Assembly (NCBI GenBank): GCA_003520365.1
Contig: DOUW01000471.1
Location: 888 to 7,157 of the forward strand
Reading direction: 5' to 3'
Length of the DNA stretch: 6,270 nt
Origin: Massilia sp.
GTDB taxonomy: Bacteria > Pseudomonadota > Gammaproteobacteria > Burkholderiales > Burkholderiaceae_D
The position numbers were made by a program, and so were the translations under genes. Under the pieces are notes generated by a model that saw only the letters and a list, made by a program, of their open reading frames with translations, had not been told where the DNA came from and searched no databases. The number at the start of each line of letters is the position of its first letter. The first letter of the stretch is position 1. Positions 1 through 6,270 of the stretch are shown in pieces.

Positions 1-788
1 TCGAGGCCGGCGCCAGCTGGCGCTTCACTTCGGGCAGCTGGGCTGCCGCCCTGGTTTCGAATTTCCTGACCGGGAACGCCGCTTCCAGGTTGGCCGCCGG
101 CCGCAGCAGCGACAAGGGCTTCGTCCTGGATAGCGAAACCAAGGACAGCCTGGTGCGCGTGCTGGCCGAGCCGAACGTGATGGCGATCAGCGGCCAGGAA
201 GGCAGTTTCCTGGCCGGCGGCAAGTTTTATATTCCGGTGTCGCAGGAAAGGGACAAGGTCACGCTCGAAGAAAAAGAGTTCGGCGTCGGCTTGCGCTTTA
301 CGCCGATGGTGCTCAGCGGCGGCCGCATCAACCTGCGCGTAGCGCCCGAGGTATCCGAACTGTCGCGCGAAGGCATCGGCATCAGCGCCACCGGCCTTAC
401 CGGCGGCGCCATCCTGCCGGTGGTGACGACACGACGCGCCAGCACCACCGTCCAGCTGTACGACGGCCAGAGCTTCGTCATCGGTGGCCTGATCAAGAAC
501 AACCTCGTCACCAACCTGAAGGGGGTGCCGGTGCTGGGCGAGCTGCCGGTGCTGGGGGCACTGTTTCGCAGCACCGACTTCCAGCAGGATCGTACCGAGC
601 TGGTGTTCGTGATCACGGCGCGCCTGGTCAAGCCGCTCACCGCCACCGGCTATGCCCTGCCGACCGATGGCGTGGACGCGCCTTCGCGCGCCGCCCTGAT
701 GTTCGGCGGACGGCTCGAAGGCCCGGCCAAGCTGCCCGAACGTAGCGCACCGCCGGCCCAGAGCGTCGACGGTTTCGAACTCAAATAG
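1..788 (+). CDS. rcpA: Tad pilus outer-membrane secretin RcpA/CpaC, C-terminal part (5' partial)
   Basis: The reading frame is open from the left edge (first whole codon at base 3) to TAG at 786-788, giving 261 visible residues. The true start and the N-terminal domains lie outside the window. The visible part is the secretin beta-barrel domain. A stretch reading LAEPNVMAISGQEGSFLAGG (about residues 54-73) is typical of CpaC/RcpA. It is followed by KEFGVGLRFTPMVL, then RVAPEVSEL, then the secretin signature VPVLGELPVLGALFR (bases 525-569) and the closing strand ELVFVITARLVKP. Secretins of this family form the multimeric outer-membrane channel through which the Flp pilus passes. About 50 residues follow the barrel, rich in Pro and Ala and containing LPTDGVDAPS and GGRLEG. 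Such tails often contact a pilotin or lipoprotein, but that role is inferred here. A 90-residue lipoprotein gene starts 9 bases downstream. The secretin assignment is firm. The Tad subtype rests on the neighbours and the family wording. Confidence 0.95.
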   Translation, partial: EAGASWRFTSGSWAAALVSNFLTGNAASRLAAGRSSDKGFVLDSETKDSLVRVLAEPNVMAISGQEGSFLAGGKFYIPVSQERDKVTLEEKEFGVGLRFTPMVLSGGRINLRVAPEVSELSREGIGISATGLTGGAILPVVTTRRASTTVQLYDGQSFVIGGLIKNNLVTNLKGVPVLGELPVLGALFRSTDFQQDRTELVFVITARLVKPLTATGYALPTDGVDAPSRAALMFGGRLEGPAKLPERSAPPAQSVDGFELK

Positions 789-795
789 GAGAAGG
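787..795 (+). promoter_or_regulatory. Ribosome binding site overlapping the secretin stop codon
   Basis: AGGAGAAGG starts inside the TAG stop of the secretin gene and lies just before the ATG at 798. The overlap suggests that ribosomes finishing the secretin help start the lipoprotein (translational coupling). It also supports 798 as the lipoprotein start. Confidence 0.7.
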
Positions 796-797
796 TC

Positions 798-1070
798 ATG
801 GCTAGCTACAAGACCATTGCATGTGTCGTGGCGCTGCTGCTGGTGCAGGGTTGCGCGACCACGCCGCGCTTCGATCGCCAGTTTGGCGCATCGGTGCGCG
901 CCAACGTGGCGGCGCAGACGATCGATCCGCGCGGCGCGGCGAATGTCAATCCGGCCACCGGCATCGACGGCGCGGCCGCGCAAGCCGCGCATGCCCGTTA
1001 CCAGCGTTCGTTCGCCCAGCCGCAATCCGAAGTCTCGCCGCTGGTCAAGACGCTCGGCAACGGGCAGTGA
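798..1070 (+). CDS. Small Tad-locus lipoprotein (CpaD/pilotin position)
   Basis: A 90-residue protein with a lipoprotein signal peptide: a short N-terminus with Lys5, a hydrophobic core (about residues 7-16) and a lipobox VQGC with the acylated Cys predicted at position 19. The mature part is about 72 residues. It has no further membrane segment and carries FDRQFGASVRANVAAQTIDP (about residues 25-44), then a TGIDGAAAQAAHARY block (about residues 54-68). The mix of FG, VRxN and a downstream Pro loosely recalls the C-terminal motif of CpaD pilus-biogenesis proteins. Full CpaD proteins are about twice this length or more, so homology is uncertain. It lies between the secretin and tadZ, where Tad loci often carry a CpaD or other accessory lipoprotein. 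A role in secretin targeting or stability in the outer membrane is inferred from lipidation and position. The ATG at 798 is chosen because it has a strong ribosome binding site and yields a complete signal peptide. Confidence 0.85.
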   Translation: MASYKTIACVVALLLVQGCATTPRFDRQFGASVRANVAAQTIDPRGAANVNPATGIDGAAAQAAHARYQRSFAQPQSEVSPLVKTLGNGQ

Positions 1071-1158
1071 GCACCGCTGCGCCGCATTCGAGTTCCTGTC
1101 CGTTGCGCCGTGCGCGCTACCTCCGCCACCGATAACCTGAGCCTCGACGAGGATCGTC
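1071..1158 (+). other. 88-base intergenic gap before tadZ
   Basis: This is the longest gap in the window. I find no hairpin followed by a T-run and no well-spaced -35/-10 pair. It ends with a GAGGA ribosome binding site at 1149-1153, five bases before the tadZ ATG. The simplest reading is a non-coding spacer inside a single operon, although a weak internal promoter cannot be excluded by eye. Confidence 0.5.
1149..1153 (+). promoter_or_regulatory. Ribosome binding site of tadZ
   Basis: GAGGA ends five bases before the ATG at 1159. It supports this start over the earlier ATG at 1110, which lies in another frame. Confidence 0.65.
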
Positions 1159-2334
1159 ATGAAAGCCCTTTTAATCAGCCGCGACAGTCTGCTGTATGCC
1201 GAAATCGCCTCGCAGGGCGCGGCACGCGTGCCGCCGCTGAACGTGGCCGCCAGCCGCGTGTCGATGCGCGAAGCACTCGACCGCCCGGTGGCCGACGCGC
1301 CGGGCCTGGTGATCGTCGATGCCGAAGCCGGCAGTGCCGAGGACGCCGACCTGATCGAGCGCCTGGCGCGCCAATATCCGGAAGCGCAGTTCATGCTGCT
1401 CACCGGCGAGCATCACCCGGAGCTCCTGATCCGGGCGATGCGCGCCGGGGGGCGCGAAGTGCTGCAGCTGCCCCTGGTGCACCGCGCCTTCCACGAGGCG
1501 ATGGACCGCATCGCGACCGCCGCCGGGGTTGCCCAACTGCGCGACGGCAAGGTGCTGGCCTTCATTGCCTGCAAAGGCGGCAGTGGCGCGACCTTCATCT
1601 CGACCAATTTCGGCTACGCGCTGGCGACGCTGGCCGAGAAGAAGGTCCTGCTGATCGACCTGCACGGCCAGTTCGGCGACGCCGCGTTGTATGTCTCGGA
1701 CCAGAAGCCGACCATGACCCTGTCCGACGTCTGCGAGCAGATCGCGCGCGTCGACGGGCCTTTCCTCGATTCCTGTCTGGTGCACGTCACGCACGGCTTC
1801 GGGGTGCTAGCCGCGGCCGACGACCCGTCGCAGGCGAAGGAGGCAAAGCCCGAGCACATGGACACCATCCTGCGCGTGGCGCGCCAGCACTACGACTACA
1901 TCGTGCTCGACGTCGGGCGCCAGATCGACGCCGTGTCGCTGCGCGCGCTCGACAGCACCGACACCATTTATCCGGTGCTGCAGCTGGCGCTGCCCGACAT
2001 CCGCGATGCCCGCCGCCTGCTCGACATCTTCCGCTCGCTCGGCTATCCGAACGAGAGCATCCGCCTGATCGTCAACCGCTACGAGAAGGGCGGGCGCCTG
2101 CGCCTGCCGGACCTGCACGCGGCGCTCGGCTGCGAAGTCGTGCACACCGTGCCCAACGATTACATTGCCGTCACCGACTCGGTCAACCAGGGCGTGCCGG
2201 TGCTCGAACTGTCGCGCGCGAGCGCGGCGGCGCGCAGCCTGGCCGACCTGGTCGAACTGGTCACCGCGCGCCGCGCGCCCGAAAGCCGCGGCCTGTTCAA
2301 TCGCCTGTTCGGCCGCGGCGATACCGATTACTGA
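1159..2334 (+). CDS. tadZ: Tad pilus localisation ATPase-like protein TadZ/CpaE
   Basis: A 391-residue protein of usual TadZ/CpaE size, in two parts. Residues 1 to about 115 look like a response-regulator receiver fold. Asp54 sits at the end of a VIVD strand where the phospho-acceptor would be, but the N-terminal acidic pair is absent (ISRD) and the conserved Lys before Pro105 is Leu104, so it is probably a pseudo-receiver. Residues from about 130 to 370 are a MinD/ParA-like domain. It has a P-loop KGGSGATF at 139-146, a switch strand LLIDLHGQFGD with Asp167, a Walker B-like YIVLDVG with Asp251, and IVNRY near 306. In the P-loop the usual Lys before Thr is Ala144, while the ParA-type Lys139 is kept. 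Atypical P-loops are known in this family. TadZ/CpaE proteins position the pilus machine, often at a cell pole, and act with TadA. The C-terminus ends in GLFNRLFGRG, a possible membrane- or partner-contacting tail (inference). A GAGGA site five bases upstream supports the start. tadA begins 11 bases after the stop. Confidence 0.93.
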   Translation: MKALLISRDSLLYAEIASQGAARVPPLNVAASRVSMREALDRPVADAPGLVIVDAEAGSAEDADLIERLARQYPEAQFMLLTGEHHPELLIRAMRAGGREVLQLPLVHRAFHEAMDRIATAAGVAQLRDGKVLAFIACKGGSGATFISTNFGYALATLAEKKVLLIDLHGQFGDAALYVSDQKPTMTLSDVCEQIARVDGPFLDSCLVHVTHGFGVLAAADDPSQAKEAKPEHMDTILRVARQHYDYIVLDVGRQIDAVSLRALDSTDTIYPVLQLALPDIRDARRLLDIFRSLGYPNESIRLIVNRYEKGGRLRLPDLHAALGCEVVHTVPNDYIAVTDSVNQGVPVLELSRASAAARSLADLVELVTARRAPESRGLFNRLFGRGDTDY

Positions 2335-2340
2335 AAGGAG
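2335..2340 (+). promoter_or_regulatory. Ribosome binding site that fixes the tadA start
   Basis: AAGGAG directly follows the tadZ stop (TGA 2332-2334) and ends five bases before ATG 2346. The tadA frame stays open far upstream, so frame alone does not define the start. This site, and the onset of CpaF-like sequence right after it, do. Confidence 0.85.
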
Positions 2341-2345
2341 AAGCC

Positions 2346-3692
<1,347 letters not shown>

Positions 3693-3696
3693 ACCG

Positions 3697-3711
3697 GCAG
3701 GCCGCGCCTGC
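3697..3711 (+). other. Small perfect hairpin between tadA and tadB
   Basis: GCAGGC, loop CGC, then GCCTGC gives a six-base-pair GC-rich stem five bases after the tadA stop and one base before the GTGGAG site of tadB. There is no T-run after it, so it is not a classical intrinsic terminator. In mRNA it could slow ribosomes, affect access to the tadB start, or slow 3'-to-5' decay. Stems this short also arise by chance in GC-rich DNA. Confidence 0.4.
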
Positions 3712-3712
3712 A

Positions 3713-3718
3713 GTGGAG
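3713..3718 (+). promoter_or_regulatory. Ribosome binding site of tadB, next to a hairpin
   Basis: GTGGAG lies seven bases before ATG 3726. It matches the anti-Shine-Dalgarno sequence less well than the tadA and tadD sites do, and it directly follows a hairpin. tadB may therefore be translated less strongly than its neighbours (inference). Confidence 0.5.
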
Positions 3719-3725
3719 CCGTGCA

Positions 3726-4703
3726 ATGGATCTCCTTTTCTACAGCTTTGTCGTGTTCCTGTTTGCCGCCGTGATCCTCCTGATCGAAGGCGTCTGGCTG
3801 TGGTGGTCGAGCACCCACGGCAAGGCGGCGCAGCGCGTGGCGCGCCGGCTGCAGGTGATGTCGGGCGGGACCGGACGCTCGGGCGAGCGCATTTCGATCC
3901 TGAAGCAGCGCCGCTTCAGCAGCCACGACGGACTGGACCGCCTGCTGCACAGGATCTCCGCCGCACACCGTCTCGATACGCTGCTGGTGCAAGCCGGCAG
4001 CAAACTGACGGTCGATCGCTTCATCGGCTGCTCGCTGGCGGCGATGCTGCTTCCCCTGCTGCTGGCGGCGCGCTGGCCGTTGCCGCTACCGGCGCGGTTG
4101 GCACTTGCGCTGCTGGCGCTGGCGACGCCCTGGATGCTGGTACGGCGCGCACGCACCCGGCGCCTGCGGCGCATCGAGCACCAATTGCCCGATGCGGCGG
4201 ACTTCATCGCACGCGCACTGCGCGCCGGCCACTCCTTCACCAACGTGCTGCAAATCGTCGGCAACGAACTGCCCGAACCGCTCAGCGGGGAATTCCGCAT
4301 CGCCCGGGAGGAGATCAATTACGGCGTGCCGATGGGCGAAGCGCTGCACAACATGGCCGCGCGCATCCCGCTGACCGACCTGCGCTACCTGATCATCGCG
4401 GTGCTGATCCAGCGCGAATCGGGCGGCAACCTGGCCGAGATCCTCGGCAATATCAGCCAGATCATCCGTGACCGCCTGAAGCTCGCGGCCCAGGTGCGGG
4501 TGCTGTCGGCCGAAGGACGCATGTCGGCCTGGATCCTCGGGCTGCTGCCGTTCGCGGTCATGCTGGTGCTGGTGGTGGTGAATCCGAAATACGTGAGCAT
4601 GCTGTGGACCGATCCGGTCGGCGTGCGCCTGCTGTGGTACGCGGCCGGGATGATCCTGTTCGGGGTCATCTGGCTGCGCAAGATCATCCGCATCCGGATC
4701 TGA
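3726..4703 (+). CDS. tadB: Tad pilus inner-membrane platform protein TadB
   Basis: A 325-residue integral membrane protein with one GspF-type (T2SSF) domain, the normal TadB arrangement. Hydrophobic segments appear at about residues 5-27, 100-115, 123-139, 268-286 and 302-317. The cytoplasmic T2SSF domain spans about 153-260. It begins with LPDAADFIARALRAGHSF, where GspF-like proteins carry LP...L...L.AG, and continues with INYGVPMGEAL and the conserved LIQRESGGNLAEIL at 227-240. TadB pairs with TadC to form the inner-membrane platform that couples TadA motor activity to Flp pilin extraction and assembly. The region between the first membrane segment and residue 95 is basic and contains LLHRISAAHRLDTLLVQAGS, the usual TadB linker ending in an LxxAG motif. 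ATG 3726 is chosen because translation from it begins directly with the first membrane helix and a GTGGAG site precedes it. tadC starts 9 bases after the stop. Confidence 0.95.
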   Translation: MDLLFYSFVVFLFAAVILLIEGVWLWWSSTHGKAAQRVARRLQVMSGGTGRSGERISILKQRRFSSHDGLDRLLHRISAAHRLDTLLVQAGSKLTVDRFIGCSLAAMLLPLLLAARWPLPLPARLALALLALATPWMLVRRARTRRLRRIEHQLPDAADFIARALRAGHSFTNVLQIVGNELPEPLSGEFRIAREEINYGVPMGEALHNMAARIPLTDLRYLIIAVLIQRESGGNLAEILGNISQIIRDRLKLAAQVRVLSAEGRMSAWILGLLPFAVMLVLVVVNPKYVSMLWTDPVGVRLLWYAAGMILFGVIWLRKIIRIRI

Positions 4704-4706
4704 GGA
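4702..4706 (+). promoter_or_regulatory. Ribosome binding site of tadC overlapping the tadB stop
   Basis: GAGGA overlaps the TGA stop of tadB (4701-4703) and lies six bases before ATG 4713. This layout suggests translational coupling, which would help make TadB and TadC in matched amounts. Confidence 0.7.
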
Positions 4707-4712
4707 ATCGTC

Positions 4713-5648
4713 ATGAATGCCGCCCAACTATCCTTCCTCCTGCTTGTCTTCGCGATCGTTTGCGCCCTGGCCTGGCTGGCGATGGCCTTGTTCGCGCCGG
4801 AGGCCCTGCGCGCCAGGCTGCGCCGCTCCGTCGGCAAGTCGGAAACCACCCAGCTCGAATCGAACGGCTGGGTCGAGAAAGTGGCCAAGGTCAGCCAGCC
4901 GCTGACCAAGCTCTCGATTCCGGAAGAGGGCTGGGAGAAATCCGCGCTGCGCACCCGCTTCATGAACGCCGGCTGGCGCAATCCGGTGGCGCCGACCCTC
5001 TTCTTCGCATCGAAGACGGCGCTGGCGCTGCTGGGGCCGGCCATTGTCGGGACGCTGGTGGCGCTGTCGGTGATCGTGCTCTCGGGCGGCAAACTGATGT
5101 TCCTGCTGCTGCTCAGCGCAACGGTCGGCTATTACTCGCCGAACATGGCCCTGCATCGCCTTGCGAACCGGCGCAAGCGCGAGATCTTCGAAACCCTGCC
5201 CGATGCGCTCGACTTGCTGACCGTCTGCGTCGAGGCCGGCCTGAGCCTGGAGCGCGCCTTTGTCAAGGTGGCCGGCGAGATTCACATCAAAAGCGTCACG
5301 CTGGCCCAGGAATTGCAAATCGTGCTGATGGAAATGCGCGCCGGCTTCACCAAGGAAAAGGCGCTGCGTAACTTCGCCTTGCGCAGCGGCGTCGACGACG
5401 TCGACACACTGGTGGCGATGCTGATCCAGTCCGAGCGTTTCGGCACCAGCGTGGGCGACTCGCTGCGCGTGTATACGGAGAACCTGCGCAACAAGCGCCG
5501 CACGCTGGCCGAGGAATGCGCCGCCAAGATTGGCCTCAAGCTGCTGTTCCCGCTCATCTTTTGCATCTTCCCGACGCTGCTGATGGTATTGCTGGGACCG
5601 GCGGCGATGCAGCTCAGCCGGACGCTTGCCGCCGTTGCCGCGCGCTGA
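4713..5648 (+). CDS. tadC: Tad pilus inner-membrane platform protein TadC
   Basis: A 311-residue integral membrane protein with one T2SSF domain, the partner of TadB. Hydrophobic segments lie at about residues 6-28, 97-123, 127-142 and 275-296. Between the first and second is the family-typical SALRTRFMNAGWRNP (77-91). The T2SSF domain, about 160-290, starts with EIFETLPDALDLLTVCVEAG and contains MEMRAGFTKEKALRNFALRS and LIQSERFGTSVGDSLRVY, a good match to TadC rather than TadB (VEAGLSLERAF and the ExFGTS motif). TadB and TadC each supply one GspF-like domain, where type II secretion uses a single protein with two. The start at 4713 is supported by the GAGGA site overlapping the tadB stop and by the immediate onset of the first membrane helix. 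tadD follows after 17 bases, consistent with the common tadZ-A-B-C-D order. Confidence 0.95.
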   Translation: MNAAQLSFLLLVFAIVCALAWLAMALFAPEALRARLRRSVGKSETTQLESNGWVEKVAKVSQPLTKLSIPEEGWEKSALRTRFMNAGWRNPVAPTLFFASKTALALLGPAIVGTLVALSVIVLSGGKLMFLLLLSATVGYYSPNMALHRLANRRKREIFETLPDALDLLTVCVEAGLSLERAFVKVAGEIHIKSVTLAQELQIVLMEMRAGFTKEKALRNFALRSGVDDVDTLVAMLIQSERFGTSVGDSLRVYTENLRNKRRTLAEECAAKIGLKLLFPLIFCIFPTLLMVLLGPAAMQLSRTLAAVAAR

Positions 5649-5652
5649 ATCA

Positions 5653-5658
5653 CAGGAG
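5653..5658 (+). promoter_or_regulatory. Ribosome binding site of tadD
   Basis: CAGGAG ends seven bases before ATG 5666. It supports this start, which also gives a complete lipoprotein signal peptide. Confidence 0.7.
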
Positions 5659-5665
5659 TATCGAC

Positions 5666-6270
5666 ATGAAACCACGCAAGATTCTCAAGAAAATCTCGGT
5701 ACTCGGCGCCGGCATGCTGCTGCTGGCCTGCGCCGACGTCGCGCGTCAAACCGACACGCACCAGGGACCGGATGCCGACAGCGCCTACAACCAGGGCCGC
5801 GCGCATCACCTTGCGGGCCGCTACGATGAAGCGGTCCAGGCCTACCGCGCGGCGCTTGCCGCCGATCCCCTCCATGTTCGGGCCCGCAATGCCCTGGCGG
5901 CCGCCTTCGCACGCCAGGGCGATTACGCCCAGGCCATTCCGATCTGGCGCGCGCTGACCGCGGACGCGACGCTGTCGTCCGGCCCCGCCAACGCCTACCT
6001 GTTCGCCAATCTCGGCTACGCCTACCTGTTGGGCGGCGATTACCAACAGGCCGTCGTCGCGCTGGAAAAGGCCTGCCTGCTCGATCCGCTGAACCACCGC
6101 GCCTGGCAAAACCTGGGCGAGACCCTGCGCCGGCTGGGCCAGGACGAGCGCGCCGACATGATGTTCCGCCAGGCCAGCGCGCTGCGCGAGCATGACTTCC
6201 GCAGCGACTACGCTGCCGCCGGCGGCAGCGCGGTGGCGGCAATCCAGGTCGCGGTCGAGGCGCCGCGGCC
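5666..6270 (+). CDS. tadD: TPR lipoprotein TadD (3' partial)
   Basis: The frame starts at ATG 5666 and runs off the right edge with no stop: 201 whole codons plus two bases. The N-terminus is a lipoprotein signal peptide with a basic start (MKPRKILKK), a hydrophobic core and the lipobox LLAC, with the acylated Cys predicted at residue 22. Four tetratricopeptide-like repeats follow, at about residues 39-69 (GRYDEAVQAYRAALAADP), 71-103 (GDYAQAIPIW), 110-143 (GDYQQAVVALEKACLLDP) and 144-174. A less ordered Ala-rich stretch begins near residue 180. TadD proteins are TPR lipoproteins of Tad loci. By analogy with PilF/PilW-type pilotins they are thought to help the secretin reach or assemble in the outer membrane. 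Position directly after tadC, lipidation and TPR repeats agree on TadD. The exact role is family knowledge and inference. The missing C-terminus prevents a length comparison. Confidence 0.9.
   Translation, partial: MKPRKILKKISVLGAGMLLLACADVARQTDTHQGPDADSAYNQGRAHHLAGRYDEAVQAYRAALAADPLHVRARNALAAAFARQGDYAQAIPIWRALTADATLSSGPANAYLFANLGYAYLLGGDYQQAVVALEKACLLDPLNHRAWQNLGETLRRLGQDERADMMFRQASALREHDFRSDYAAAGGSAVAAIQVAVEAPR

Noticed and set aside
90..788. TTG at 90 as the start of the first gene
   Set aside because: The frame is open to the left edge and the sequence before base 90 continues the secretin domain, so the gene simply enters from outside the window.
1103..1136. TTGCGC and GATAAC as a possible sigma-70 promoter before tadZ
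   Set aside because: The spacer is 22 bases instead of about 17, and both boxes match poorly.
1110..2345. A long upstream extension of the tadA frame that would give an 860-residue protein
   Set aside because: It lies over tadZ in another frame and its translation is Arg/Ala/Pro-rich with no domain. CpaF similarity and the ribosome binding site both begin at 2346.
4728..5675. A 315-residue minus-strand frame opposite tadC
   Set aside because: It has Gln/Arg/Ala-rich shadow composition and lies opposite a confident TadC.
5282..6193. A 303-residue minus-strand frame opposite the tadC end and tadD
   Set aside because: No recognisable domain. The + strand carries TadC and a lipoprotein with clear TPR repeats.

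Overview
This window is an internal slice of a Tad (tight adherence / Flp type IVc pilus) assembly operon. All genes lie on the + strand with short gaps. The DNA is strongly GC-rich with heavy G/C at third codon positions. This gene order, the protein wording and the GC bias fit a betaproteobacterium of the Burkholderiales, probably an Oxalobacteraceae-like genus such as Massilia. That placement is inferred from style and was not tested by a search.

Layout: (1) bases 1-788, C-terminal part of the outer-membrane secretin RcpA/CpaC, cut by the left edge; (2) 798-1070, a 90-residue lipoprotein in the place where a CpaD/pilotin-like factor is expected; (3) an 88-base gap with no convincing promoter or terminator; (4) 1159-2334, TadZ/CpaE, a receiver-like domain fused to a MinD/ParA-type ATPase domain with an altered P-loop; (5) 2346-3692, TadA/CpaF, the secretion ATPase; (6) 3726-4703 and 4713-5648, TadB and TadC, the paired inner-membrane platform proteins; (7) 5666 to the right edge, TadD, a TPR lipoprotein, cut before its stop codon.

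How they work together (established for the Tad family): TadZ marks the assembly site at the pole or membrane. TadA hydrolyses ATP on the cytoplasmic face. TadB and TadC form the membrane platform that extracts and polymerises Flp pilin. The secretin forms the outer-membrane pore, and TadD and the small lipoprotein are probable secretin assembly or stability factors. The pilin (flp), prepilin peptidase (tadV/cpaA), rcpC/cpaB and the minor pseudopilins (tadE/F/G) are not in the window and would be expected on either side.

I see no mobile element, CRISPR array, RNA gene or unknown multi-gene system. The region is a conventional Tad locus. Its less ordinary points are the altered TadZ P-loop and pseudo-receiver, the small lipoprotein, the secretin tail, and a small hairpin between tadA and tadB.
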